From: a virus
Strand: one strand, 5' to 3'
Virus record (IMG/VR): IMGVR_UViG_3300031576_000031
Span: 1-64,000 of that record
Length of the DNA stretch: 64,000 bases
Below the pieces are notes generated by a model, which saw only the letters and a list, made by a program, of their open reading frames with translations, searched no databases and was not told where the DNA came from. Shown one piece after another: positions 48,179 to 56,734 of the stretch (position 1 is the stretch's first letter; every line of letters begins with the position of its first letter). The translations under genes were made by a program, and so were the position numbers.

Positions 48179-48551
48179 TCTTCTTCTTCCTTAAATTACC
48201 TATTACTTCTGCAAGATCATTCTTGATTCCGTCAAACCCACGACCTCTTATAGCCCTACGGGTAATCGGAATATAAGACCAACCGTAATTCCCCCATGAT
48301 TCTATTTTTTTATTACAAGAGTCAATCTGATCGGCGTAAATCAGCGCGATTGCAACCTTCTTACTTGGAATCCCAAGGTGAGCCACACTATCTATCCCGA
48401 TCCAGACCGGAGATTGATACTGGAGCCCCATTTCTTCGCAAGCCCGTTTGATAAGGTCCAATTCGGAACTTTCAAAGGCCATTTTCCCAAGAGTTCGTCT
48501 TATCTCTGGGGGAACGGATAGCATGTCAATGGCCTCTTTGAAAATGCCCAT
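48159..48551 (-). CDS. Hypothetical 130-residue protein
   Basis: An alpha-beta protein with GIDSVAHLGIPSKKVAIALIY when read in two pieces, then WGNYGWSYIPITRRAI; this order of strands resembles VSR-like or PD-(D/E)xK folds, but catalytic residues are not clear. Overlaps the phosphoesterase by 20 nt. No confident family. Confidence 0.5.
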   Translation of the reverse strand: MGIFKEAIDMLSVPPEIRRTLGKMAFESSELDLIKRACEEMGLQYQSPVWIGIDSVAHLGIPSKKVAIALIYADQIDSCNKKIESWGNYGWSYIPITRRAIRGRGFDGIKNDLAEVIGNLRKKKSGRKAN

Positions 48552-48796
48552 TATTTTCTCGTATCGGGAAGACAGAACCAGCCCTCGGCCAAATCAACTA
48601 CACCCTCAACTTCCTTCCCATCTTTATCTACTACCCATACCTTAACGTTTTTCAGGGTCTCCCGAAGGCGTACCGGTTCCCCGTACGGTACTAGGATCGT
48701 TCGGACGTGGGTGCAACCTAGAAAGGAGGCGCTCCCTAAGACCATCCCGAATAGCGCCATCCTCAACAGTGTTCGTCGTAGACAGTTTGATTGCAT
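48551..48796 (-). CDS. Small lipoprotein of the lysis cassette (spanin-like)
   Basis: An 81-residue protein with a basic signal region, hydrophobic stretch and lipobox FLGC. The mature part has PYGEPVRLRETLKNVKVWVV and GWFCLPD, a pattern of small phage proteins near holin genes. It might act as an outer-membrane spanin component or another accessory of lysis. It overlaps the next frame by 155 nt, the embedded arrangement known for Rz/Rz1 pairs. Confidence 0.6.
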   Translation of the reverse strand: MQSNCLRRTLLRMALFGMVLGSASFLGCTHVRTILVPYGEPVRLRETLKNVKVWVVDKDGKEVEGVVDLAEGWFCLPDTRK

Positions 48797-48878
48797 TTGC
48801 TATAATCTCCACTATAACCGGCCCACATTCCGCAAGGACAGCTCCAACAAAACGTCCTAGTACCGCCGCTAGATTCAC
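48642..48878 (-). CDS. Small membrane-associated protein overlapping the lipoprotein gene
   Basis: A 78-residue protein beginning MNLAAVLGRFVGAVLAECG with a hydrophobic N-terminal segment and a polar C-terminus (GLRERLLSRLHPRP). It is read in a different frame from the lipoprotein gene over 155 nt. It looks like the small structural-type ORFs between holin and spanin genes of other phages. Which member pairs with which is inference. Confidence 0.5.
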   Translation of the reverse strand: MNLAAVLGRFVGAVLAECGPVIVEIIANAIKLSTTNTVEDGAIRDGLRERLLSRLHPRPNDPSTVRGTGTPSGDPEKR

Positions 48879-49094
48879 TTACTTACCCGCGTTTACATCT
48901 TCAGATCGCTTGTCATTATCCCTACTAAACAGTAGCCCTACCGCGCCCGAAGCGGCGGTGAAGAACGCCATCCAACTAGGACTCGTTGCGGGATCACTGT
49001 CCAACAGCGGCATTAGAACCAATGCCGATAGCGACGAGAATAGCGCCAGTACGCCACACAGCGTCGTCTTCCAACTCATCTTACTCAGATCCAT
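48879..49094 (-). CDS. Holin-like membrane protein
   Basis: A 71-residue protein starting MDLSKMSWKTTLCGVLALF, with a first membrane helix at about 9-28 and a second hydrophobic segment near 42-56 (AFFTAASGAVGLLF), then SRDNDKRSEDV. The SWKTT...RDN pattern is common in short phage holins. It would form the membrane lesion that times lysis. No endolysin is recognised in this cassette; it may lie elsewhere. Confidence 0.65.
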   Translation of the reverse strand: MDLSKMSWKTTLCGVLALFSSLSALVLMPLLDSDPATSPSWMAFFTAASGAVGLLFSRDNDKRSEDVNAGK

Positions 49095-49113
49095 AACTCA
49101 TCCTCCTATAAAA

Positions 49114-49350
49114 TTAATGTTTGGGTTCTAGTTTCTGTTCAATCCTATCAAGCCGCCTAATTATCTCTGCATAGGCAGTAGAATGTTGTGCGGTAATAAT
49201 TTCAAGATTGCGTATACGAATATCATGCCCGCGAATATCGGTCCAGACAGTCGCCAGCCCAGAGCCCAAGAGAAAGCCAACAAGAGAAAAAAGCGCCCAA
49301 ACAACCCTTTTGCCGTCATACCATTTATTCCCATTATTCTCACTTTCCAT
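49114..49350 (-). CDS. Membrane-anchored coiled-coil lysis accessory (i-spanin/XhlA-like)
   Basis: A 78-residue protein with one membrane helix (VVWALFSLVGFLLGSGLATV) followed by a coiled coil (HDIRIRNLEIITAQH, IIRRLDRIEQKLEPK). This layout fits inner-membrane spanins or XhlA-type proteins. It is the first gene of the lysis cassette. Confidence 0.5.
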   Translation of the reverse strand: MESENNGNKWYDGKRVVWALFSLVGFLLGSGLATVWTDIRGHDIRIRNLEIITAQHSTAYAEIIRRLDRIEQKLEPKH

Positions 49351-49366
49351 ATCATTCCTCCTACTT

Positions 49367-50059
49367 TTACTTGGAGGATAAAATTCCTCTTAGGGAAGTG
49401 TCTATCGGAATACCATTCTTAATGCAAAGCTCAATGGCGTCGGGATTCCATTGACCTCTAGTAATGGCGGAGCATATATACGACAGCACATACTTCTTGT
49501 CTCTATAAAGACTGTAAAACTCGCCTTCTGGTCTGTTTAATGTTCCTTCGATCTCGAATGATGCCGCCGAGACCCCTACATTGCTTAGTATGTCTTTTAG
49601 GACATCGGCTCTCCATATCGCCGCTTGGCAGGAGACCCTATAATCGGCGCTCTTGGCTATTCTACCTAGCAAATAGTTATATTCTCCATCTGGTCCTGGG
49701 CACGGATAAAGTCTTACACAAACCCTTTTGGTATCGGCTTTTATAAACTCAAGTGCATTCTCAATTCCATCGCTATCTACTTCGTCGCAGATGAAGAAAT
49801 CATCCTGCATAAGAAGAACATAATTATCCTCTTCGTCTGCTCCTTCACCCGTAAGAACTTCTAACCCCTTTAATAGATTACCTGCCCACCCCAAGTCCCT
49901 ACCGAGTATCACGGTACTTATTGGTTCTTTTGTATTGTCTTTATGGTCCGATATAAACCATAGATCATATTTACAATCAGGCCAGAACTTCTTAAATAGC
50001 CTATAAAACGGGACTACTGTATCACGATAAGAATAACAGGTAGGGACAACGACATTCAC
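49367..50059 (-). CDS. Glycosyltransferase-like protein (GT-A)
   Basis: A 230-residue protein starting GTG (MNVVVPTCYSYRD), with GAGG upstream and a GTGA overlap with the methyltransferase gene. The landmark LLMQDDFFI is the acidic metal-binding motif. It is related to the protein at 11529 in order of segments. It probably adds a sugar to a glycan or other acceptor. First in position of the glycan cluster next to the lysis genes. Confidence 0.65.
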   Translation of the reverse strand: MNVVVPTCYSYRDTVVPFYRLFKKFWPDCKYDLWFISDHKDNTKEPISTVILGRDLGWAGNLLKGLEVLTGEGADEEDNYVLLMQDDFFICDEVDSDGIENALEFIKADTKRVCVRLYPCPGPDGEYNYLLGRIAKSADYRVSCQAAIWRADVLKDILSNVGVSAASFEIEGTLNRPEGEFYSLYRDKKYVLSYICSAITRGQWNPDAIELCIKNGIPIDTSLRGILSSK

Positions 50060-50925
50060 TTCAAAACCCTCACCTTCAATTCTTTTTCCCAACGATGAAT
50101 GATATTGAGTTTAGGCTCCACTCTGGAGTAGTAATTCCTCAATATTGCCTGATCTCCGATATTATTACGGTTACCAATATATGTCCGATAGATTGCTCCA
50201 TAGGCTTCTTGGTCGAAGAGGCTTGAATATAGATCATGATCTATTGGATAGAAATATAAGATTTCATCCTTTTTCGGCGGCAGTACAAACCATTTATGAT
50301 CCTGTTCACCAAAGAGGAATAAACCATCCTTCCACGGCATCGGACACTCTACTACGCCCCCCTTGGCAATTCTACTTAACTCTCCAGCAGCGGCTTCTGG
50401 ATCGTTAAGATGCTCAAAGATATGAAACGCGGTGGCGAAATCAAACTCTTTATCTTTGAATGGCATCGTTTCGCAAACAGTAGCCTTGACGAATGTTTGA
50501 TCCGGCAATCTATCGCCAGCAAACTTATCATAGCAATCTACTATGATATTTGCTCTAGGCCAAGGATTAGGCCCACAGCCTACATCAATACAATTCCATT
50601 CTTTCGGAATCTCTTCTTTGATTGAATATTCCCACCTATCTACACACTTTACCTTCTTAAAATAGAGCAACCTTTGATGCTCATTAATAAGAGAAAATTC
50701 GTATATGAAGCCGTACTCCTCGGCTAGTCGTCTTGCAACATCAAGCTCTAATCCATCGATATCAATATACAAAGTTTCTCCGGCCTTGGTATCGCGGTAA
50801 AGATTGCGGAGAATCTCACGAGTCAAAACGATATTGGTATGATCTAGTTCCGGGGCATCCTTCACTTCAATAGCCCTTCGGACTTTAGCTTTTCTTCTAC
50901 TGCCAGTGTCATCAGATCGGGCCAC
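50056..50925 (-). CDS. SAM-dependent methyltransferase
   Basis: A 289-residue protein. The SAM-binding loop is CIDVGCGPNPWPRA, with FDFATAFHIFEHLNDPE as the following strand-helix. The N-terminal 100 residues (with DIDGLELDVARRLAEEYG) form an extra domain. In a glycan cluster it likely methylates a sugar hydroxyl, by context. Overlaps the exostosin-like gene by 64 nt. Confidence 0.75.
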   Translation of the reverse strand: MARSDDTGSRRKAKVRRAIEVKDAPELDHTNIVLTREILRNLYRDTKAGETLYIDIDGLELDVARRLAEEYGFIYEFSLINEHQRLLYFKKVKCVDRWEYSIKEEIPKEWNCIDVGCGPNPWPRANIIVDCYDKFAGDRLPDQTFVKATVCETMPFKDKEFDFATAFHIFEHLNDPEAAAGELSRIAKGGVVECPMPWKDGLFLFGEQDHKWFVLPPKKDEILYFYPIDHDLYSSLFDQEAYGAIYRTYIGNRNNIGDQAILRNYYSRVEPKLNIIHRWEKELKVRVLK

Positions 50926-51785
50926 TTATCTCTGAACAGCCACTTCTCGAAGTATTCCCGTCCCCTCTTACCCATTTCAATGATCTGTTCATCGGTATGA
51001 TCTCTTAGCCATTGTTTGATAAGGTTACCAGCATTGATTGAATCTTGCACGCCATAACGGATCGTACAGGAGCCATAATCGATCTTATCTGCAAATGGTG
51101 CCACATAATCATCGCAGAATAGCACAGGAACTCTACCTGCGGACATGGCCTCCCAAAATCGATATGGATACACATTATGGATTGAAGCTGGTGTTAATTG
51201 AAGACGACATTGTTTCATGCTGTTTACGAACCCTTCGCGTCTAGTCTTCGCCAATGCCGGATCGTCGCGCTCTGTATAGCCCCAAAATTCCTTATAGCAA
51301 GCTAGATCGGCTTCATCTCCAAACCTATTTCTAACACTATCCGTAGCATTAACTCTAACGTTGCTGCTCAACCAGCCATGAAATCCAACATCCTTCTTGA
51401 ACCCTCCATCTGGAATTGAGACACAATTCTTGAAATCTTCTACGGGCCAACTCCAAGGAATACTAACTGGCATTTTGCGCTTCATCCAACCCTTAAGATT
51501 GCATCTAATAAACATTCCATTAGGATATTTATCAGTTTGGAATTCAAAATCGCTGCAATCGTATGACACAAACCGTCTCTCATCTATCCCATAATATTCA
51601 ATAATTTTTGTCCATAGCGCAGGGGTCAATGAGTCAGTTTCTCTTGGCGATAGCGGGACAATTATTGCGTCGGCTTTCTCAATATCCTTTATCTTCTCAC
51701 CACTCAATCTTAGACCAGAATGGACTTTATCCCCACAATAGCCCAACCTTGAGAGTTCCGGCCAATCAATCTCATAAATCTTCAT
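50862..51785 (-). CDS. Exostosin-like glycosyltransferase
   Basis: A 307-residue GT-B-type protein. Signature: RLQLTPASIHNVYPYRFWEA continuing MSAGRVPVLFCDDY, which is the conserved donor-binding region of the exostosin (GT47) family. N-terminal half has a GFHGWLSS segment. The acceptor is unknown. ATGA overlap with the downstream glycosyltransferase gene. Confidence 0.75.
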   Translation of the reverse strand: MKIYEIDWPELSRLGYCGDKVHSGLRLSGEKIKDIEKADAIIVPLSPRETDSLTPALWTKIIEYYGIDERRFVSYDCSDFEFQTDKYPNGMFIRCNLKGWMKRKMPVSIPWSWPVEDFKNCVSIPDGGFKKDVGFHGWLSSNVRVNATDSVRNRFGDEADLACYKEFWGYTERDDPALAKTRREGFVNSMKQCRLQLTPASIHNVYPYRFWEAMSAGRVPVLFCDDYVAPFADKIDYGSCTIRYGVQDSINAGNLIKQWLRDHTDEQIIEMGKRGREYFEKWLFRDKWPDLMTLAVEEKLKSEGLLK

Positions 51786-52681
51786 CTACATTTCTCTCCA
51801 ACCAATTTGCCAAACATCTTCATCTCGTAATTATATAATACTTCTTCATAGGGTTCATAGATATATTTGATTACATCTGGCGTTAGAGGATAGCCGGTTC
51901 TAAAAGACGGATTATTCTTACGTCTATGTTCGTGGCCGTGGTACATCACCAATGGGAATCCGCCATCCTCATTAATCCTGAATATCCAGATCGTATCCTT
52001 ATCCCTATCATACACAGTATTATAACCCCTAATATGCCAAGGACCATTCCCGGCTCCGTCTGGAAGAATAGTAAGCCTATTGCCAAGTTCATCCGGCCAC
52101 GAATCAAGATAGAATTGGTCTCCCATCTGACCGCGCTCAGTCCCACAATATTCGAGAACCTTATAGGCCCAATTGGAGAGTATACCTAGTCCAGTTTTAT
52201 TCTTCTTGAAAGTCACCCAAGAAACATTAAAGACCCCATTTGGTAGAAGTCTAACCTCATCTTCCTTTAGGAATCTATGAGGAACTACTGCAACATCCCC
52301 GTTAAATCCTCGGAATCCTAGCTCTGGATCATTAAAAAAGAATGTATCAGAGTCCAAATATGTGATGTCATCATAAGCAACTTCCTTCTCAGACACATCA
52401 TGAGTCCATAAACTCGCCAGCCCCCAACAGAAATCTCTATGCGATCTGTATTTCTTGAGGAGCTTCATTTGAGAGGATTCAAACTGAGAGTACGGAGTAA
52501 CTAGGAATAGTCCGTTGCCTTCAATTGTCCTGCTTATCTCACCAATCTTGCCAGTAATTTCGTCGTTCAAACATAAACCATGAATTACAAAGTTACTCTT
52601 ACTGCGCTTGCAAAGGGAGTCATATAGAGCTAGAGCTTTAGGCGCATAATAGTCATCAAAGACCGTTGTATAATGCCTCAT
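51782..52681 (-). CDS. GT8-like glycosyltransferase
   Basis: A 299-residue protein with a GT-A core. DITYLDSDTFFF holds the D-x-D metal motif, with NVSWVTFKK, MGDQFYLDSW and YHGHEHRR farther on. Such enzymes transfer hexoses from UDP- or other nucleotide donors. Part of a tight cluster of ATGA-linked genes. Confidence 0.7.
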   Translation of the reverse strand: MRHYTTVFDDYYAPKALALYDSLCKRSKSNFVIHGLCLNDEITGKIGEISRTIEGNGLFLVTPYSQFESSQMKLLKKYRSHRDFCWGLASLWTHDVSEKEVAYDDITYLDSDTFFFNDPELGFRGFNGDVAVVPHRFLKEDEVRLLPNGVFNVSWVTFKKNKTGLGILSNWAYKVLEYCGTERGQMGDQFYLDSWPDELGNRLTILPDGAGNGPWHIRGYNTVYDRDKDTIWIFRINEDGGFPLVMYHGHEHRRKNNPSFRTGYPLTPDVIKYIYEPYEEVLYNYEMKMFGKLVGEKCR

Positions 52682-53400
52682 AGTTTCACTGTCATGATGG
52701 CATAATGACCATAAGTTCCAAACTCCTGATGTTGATACTCGAATACAATATTTCTATTAATCACCCTCAAGCAATTCTTTTCAAGTTCCTTATAGAACTC
52801 CTGCATTCCAAACCATATCTCAAGACACGGCACGTCATATGCCTCCTTGGTAAAGAACTTTGTTGTTGTATTCGTAAGCAAAGGAGTTCTATGGAACATT
52901 ACATACTTTTTTGAGACTCTTACTGCTTCCCGTATAGCTCTCTTCCAATCGAAAAGATGGATCATGCAACAACCTGAAATCACCAAATCGAACCAACAAT
53001 CATTATACGGCAGATTTAGCGCATCTCCAATATCAAACTTGATCCCGGGGAATTTTTCCTCCGCAAACTTCTTGAATGCTTTGGAATAGTCTAGCGCGGT
53101 ATATTCCCATTTATAGTCGTAATGCCCATAGCCTAATTTATCCATAAGATAACCGTAGTACCCACTAGATGCTCCTACCTCAAGGACATTATTAATTGGC
53201 TCTTTTCTTATCGGGTATAGTGAATCTGCAAATGCTCTGAATGGTGGCACCTCGTAATACTTACCCTCATCAATCTTGACCAATTCTTTAGCAACTGATA
53301 TATCCCATTGCTTCTGTGGAATGGAGGCGTCTTGCCAAGCGTTGCTCATCTTAGCCGCTTCTTCAATCTCTTCCTTGGTTTTAAGTTCCGTATAGCTCAC
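52678..53400 (-). CDS. SAM-dependent methyltransferase
   Basis: A 240-residue protein starting GTG (MSYTELKTKEEIEE), chosen for GGGAG upstream. SAM loop is NVLEVGASSGYYGYL, then DIGDALNLPYNDCWFDLVI. A class I methyltransferase; substrate unknown, probably a sugar or lipid carrier intermediate given the cluster. Confidence 0.75.
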   Translation of the reverse strand: MSYTELKTKEEIEEAAKMSNAWQDASIPQKQWDISVAKELVKIDEGKYYEVPPFRAFADSLYPIRKEPINNVLEVGASSGYYGYLMDKLGYGHYDYKWEYTALDYSKAFKKFAEEKFPGIKFDIGDALNLPYNDCWFDLVISGCCMIHLFDWKRAIREAVRVSKKYVMFHRTPLLTNTTTKFFTKEAYDVPCLEIWFGMQEFYKELEKNCLRVINRNIVFEYQHQEFGTYGHYAIMTVKL

Positions 53401-53569
53401 GTTTAATACTCCCACAGTGTCTATGATCCGTTATGAAGTCGGTCACGATCTCAATCAGATCCGTCCCTGACATCGGGTATTGTTCCTCAATGAACTCATA
53501 GTCATGGTAACAACTATCGCACCATAGATACGGATGGCTGTTGTCGTTTACATCGAAGATAATCACCAA
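53381..53569 (-). CDS. Hypothetical 62-residue protein
   Basis: GTG start overlaps the stop upstream. WCDSCYHDYE and HRHCGSI suggest a small zinc site. It overlaps the methyltransferase start by 20 nt. No family was recognised. Confidence 0.45.
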   Translation of the reverse strand: MVIIFDVNDNSHPYLWCDSCYHDYEFIEEQYPMSGTDLIEIVTDFITDHRHCGSIKRELYGT

Positions 53570-54654
53570 ACCATCCTATTGAAAGTGTCAGATACACTCT
53601 TGAGGATATTTTTGTAGGTATGATCTCTCATAGTCCGCTTATGACCAGCTTCCGCGATAATCTTCCTTTCATCATCATGCGCTAAATAATACTTCAGTTT
53701 GTCAATTAAATCGTCCTTGTTGGCATAAGTTACACATTCCTTACCAACCTCGAAGTAATCATTGATATTCTTACTGAGTTCAGTCATTAGCATTGCCCCA
53801 CATCCTGTGCTTTCGAAGCACCTCATATTATTGGTATATCCAGCCGCGATCTCACCGTGCCTGTTGACCACAATTTTACTAGAACTATATATCTTATATT
53901 GATCTAGTCCCCAAGCCTCACCTTGGTAAGTTCTAAAGAGGTCTTCAGTTAATTCATTTCCTATAGAATAGCCCCACCATTTGAAAGTAGGAATTTCCTT
54001 GGCTATAAGGTCTAAACACTCAGTCCCGGATTGCCAATGACCCTCAGAACGTCCACAGTTGCCATTTAAGGCCCTAGAATTGACACCACCCACAAAAGAT
54101 ACGTCTTTGTCACGAAAATGGCTAGAATTGACTCCTAGAGCGTCTAGCAGGCATTCCCCGCCGAAGCCTATCTGCAAAAACTCACTTCTAACACCCAAAG
54201 CCTCGATTTTAGGCAAATAATGAGGAAAGGATGTAAAAATCACATCAAAGGCTCCAATCCTGTCATCGCCTGCCCATGGGCAGCTATGTTGAGCAGCTAA
54301 GACCTTGACACCCATACGCTTAAAGTATTTTAGATGGGATATGGTAAAGAAGCTAAGATCCTGACAGTATAATATATCTGGTTGGTAATCAAGAACTTGC
54401 CTTACTGTGGTATCCTCATCATGGGAATAGGAATATCCACGTTCTTTCATATAGAGCTTCTGACCAACGGTATCATTCCCGATGATATCTATCGCATCAT
54501 AGCCGTAACTCTTAAATGCTTCGGAATAATAGTCCGCTGTGCCAAATTTAAGCGATATTAATCCCGACAATCTGTCGGGATACTTGTCGAAATTACAAAT
54601 GAAGTATCTCAAGACCGCAGGATAATAGGTATCAACAAAGGCTATTTTAAGCAT
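53563..54654 (-). CDS. CgeB-like glycosyltransferase
   Basis: A 363-residue GT-B-type protein similar in layout to the CgeB/spore-maturation glycosyltransferase family: an N-terminal domain with DILYCQDLSFF and LKYFKRMGVKVLAAQH, then KIVVNRHGEIAAGYTNNMR and CFESTGCGAMLMTE in the donor-binding C-terminal half, ending in a helical region. Acceptor unknown. Confidence 0.7.
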   Translation of the reverse strand: MLKIAFVDTYYPAVLRYFICNFDKYPDRLSGLISLKFGTADYYSEAFKSYGYDAIDIIGNDTVGQKLYMKERGYSYSHDEDTTVRQVLDYQPDILYCQDLSFFTISHLKYFKRMGVKVLAAQHSCPWAGDDRIGAFDVIFTSFPHYLPKIEALGVRSEFLQIGFGGECLLDALGVNSSHFRDKDVSFVGGVNSRALNGNCGRSEGHWQSGTECLDLIAKEIPTFKWWGYSIGNELTEDLFRTYQGEAWGLDQYKIYSSSKIVVNRHGEIAAGYTNNMRCFESTGCGAMLMTELSKNINDYFEVGKECVTYANKDDLIDKLKYYLAHDDERKIIAEAGHKRTMRDHTYKNILKSVSDTFNRMVW

Positions 54655-55742
54655 GGCAAAACCCTATTGCACGATGCCACTTTGTTTAGGGATTCTGCTA
54701 CGTATTGAACTTCATCTTCCGTCATCCCATACCAACAAGGGATTGATAGAACACGCTCGGTCAACCAGCCCGTCATTGGGAGTCTCTTAGCGGAAAAACT
54801 ATAGGACTGTCTTGAGGCCATTGTCGGATAATGAACTTTTGTACAAATACCCATTTCCTTGAGTTCTCTGATTACTCTTGAACGGTTATCAACTACTACT
54901 GTAAAAAGATGATAATTACATGATTGGTCAAGGATACGATGAAGCAACTCTTCTTTTAGCACATTATGGTACTTTTCAGCGATCTTAAAGCGTTGGTTTG
55001 TTGCCTCCTGAGTATTACTCATCCTCTTCAGAAGAATTGCCGCCTGTATCTCGTCTAATCTGCTATTTCTGCCAAACGGGTAGATTTGTTCATATGAATC
55101 ATTAAGACCATAATCCCTAAGCCTTCTAAATCTCTCGGCACAGAACTCTGAGGAAGTCACTATCATCCCACCATCACCAAGAGCGCCCAAAGGCTTTGTT
55201 GGATAGAATGAGAAACAGGCCGCATCACTACTTAACGAGAGTTCCTTGCTAGTGCCAGCGGCTTGAGCGGAATCTTCAATGATGATCTTATTGTATCCTA
55301 CTAATTGACGCAAAAAGTTGGTTTGAAATCGTTGTCCATAAAGGTGAACCGGCATAATGGCATAACAATCATCCAATCTATCATCACTGACTATCTTATT
55401 TGGGTCTAGCAAACCATCTATTTCAACATCAACAAATATCGGATTAGCGCCTATGGTCAGAATTGCCGATACTGTCGCTGCGGCGCTATTAGCCTGAGTC
55501 ATTACGCCATGACCAGCTTTGACCCCACAACCTCTAAGGGCAATTTCCAAGGCATCAGTGCAGTTCCCCACTCCAATACCGTAGGAATCCAATCCAACGG
55601 TCCTTGCAAATGCGGTCTCAAATTCCTTTACCTTGCTGCCAAGGATGAAATCCCGAGATTCAAAAGTTTCATCCATCGCCGTCCTAATAAAATCCTCATC
55701 AAGAAGGAGATGGGGGCTGATATTATTGAATGGTACTTCCAT
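54642..55742 (-). CDS. Sugar aminotransferase, DegT/DnrJ (FdtB-like)
   Basis: A 366-residue PLP-dependent enzyme; the start MEVPFNNISPHLLLDEDF was chosen because this family begins near the VPF motif. EDSAQAAGTSKE and SFYPTKPLGALGDGG (with the PLP lysine K in PTKP) are the cofactor motifs. The adjoining FdtA-like isomerase indicates a 3-amino-3,6-dideoxyhexose product, as in dTDP-Fuc3N or Qui3N routes. The dTDP-4-keto-6-deoxyglucose substrate would come from the host, because RmlA/RmlB are not seen here. Confidence 0.85.
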   Translation of the reverse strand: MEVPFNNISPHLLLDEDFIRTAMDETFESRDFILGSKVKEFETAFARTVGLDSYGIGVGNCTDALEIALRGCGVKAGHGVMTQANSAAATVSAILTIGANPIFVDVEIDGLLDPNKIVSDDRLDDCYAIMPVHLYGQRFQTNFLRQLVGYNKIIIEDSAQAAGTSKELSLSSDAACFSFYPTKPLGALGDGGMIVTSSEFCAERFRRLRDYGLNDSYEQIYPFGRNSRLDEIQAAILLKRMSNTQEATNQRFKIAEKYHNVLKEELLHRILDQSCNYHLFTVVVDNRSRVIRELKEMGICTKVHYPTMASRQSYSFSAKRLPMTGWLTERVLSIPCWYGMTEDEVQYVAESLNKVASCNRVLPCLK

Positions 55743-56133
55743 AAGATTTGAATTCATCAAAAGACCGGATATAATCCAACTCGTCATAGGGGGCATCGGC
55801 CAAAACAAGGATCTTGGTCTCAATCTCGCAATAACAGATGCCCAACCAATTCATGGGTGGAACATAAAGATATCTATTATTCACTGAGTCCATCGCAAAG
55901 GTTGTATGTTCAACATCATTCGGAGTCAAGATATCAGCGAGGAGATGACCCTCCATACATATCACCAATTGTTTCAACTCTCTGTGCGCATGGTTCCCCC
56001 TGACCGAATCTTTCTTTAAGCCTTCAATCCAGAACGCCCTTTGTGGTTGGAATGGATGACCATCGACAATAGTTAAGACGCCACTATCGGTTTTTTGTGA
56101 CTTCAATTCGATCAAATAAGCTCGCTCAAACAT
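55723..56133 (-). CDS. Sugar 3,4-ketoisomerase, FdtA/WxcM-like cupin
   Basis: A 136-residue cupin; ATG preceded by GGAAGG (an upstream TTG is less likely). DSVRGNHAHRELKQLVICME is the conserved metal and substrate region, with WLGICYCE near the C-terminus. It converts dTDP-4-keto-6-deoxyglucose to a 3-keto sugar, the substrate of the adjacent aminotransferase. Confidence 0.85.
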   Translation of the reverse strand: MFERAYLIELKSQKTDSGVLTIVDGHPFQPQRAFWIEGLKKDSVRGNHAHRELKQLVICMEGHLLADILTPNDVEHTTFAMDSVNNRYLYVPPMNWLGICYCEIETKILVLADAPYDELDYIRSFDEFKSYGSTIQ

Positions 56134-56734
56134 CGCTGGCCTTCCCAAAACGAAGCATCATCGCTGGATAGCAATGAATGTTTCTCTCTTCCATCATATA
56201 CAAAAATCCATATTCTTCTATCAAACGGATAAGTCCATCCTTAACGTAGCTCATCATATGGTATCCATAATCACTGTTTCTCGGTCCCAAGAGATGACGA
56301 ATATAGAATTCATTTGAGGTAGAGACGAACTTCCTCAATGTTTCTTCATGATCTGGTACATCGATTCTAAGAACTCCACCATAGTCAAGAACTCTATTCA
56401 TTTCTTTCAAGGCCAGTCTGGCCTCTGTAATTGATAGATGTTCAAATGATTGTCTAGCGAGGAGTTCGCTCGCCAATTTAGCTTTAACTGGCAGGTTTAA
56501 GAATGAACCATAGGCATCGCACACGTATTCATCGTTCTTAGGCCCTACAAGAAAGTCATTCTGTCCAATATCGTGGCGGGAATAATAATGTTGTTCATCG
56601 GTTATGTATTTTTCGACAAGATCCGGCCTATCGTTCGATAGAAAGCACCTGGACGATTTAAGATCGATGTTCAAGTAGTCTTTAAGATAGACCGTGCCCG
56701 CGCCGCAATGGATTCTTATAGGATCTCGTGACAC
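56126..56734 (-). CDS. Methyltransferase-like protein
   Basis: A 202-residue protein with IHCGAGTVYLKDYLNIDL (SAM-fold start) and LKEMNRVLDYGGVLRIDVPD. This matches the small predicted SAM-dependent methyltransferases common in glycan clusters. Activity unproven; it may act on sugars. It overlaps the isomerase start by 8 nt. Confidence 0.65.
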   Translation of the reverse strand: MSRDPIRIHCGAGTVYLKDYLNIDLKSSRCFLSNDRPDLVEKYITDEQHYYSRHDIGQNDFLVGPKNDEYVCDAYGSFLNLPVKAKLASELLARQSFEHLSITEARLALKEMNRVLDYGGVLRIDVPDHEETLRKFVSTSNEFYIRHLLGPRNSDYGYHMMSYVKDGLIRLIEEYGFLYMMEERNIHCYPAMMLRFGKASDV

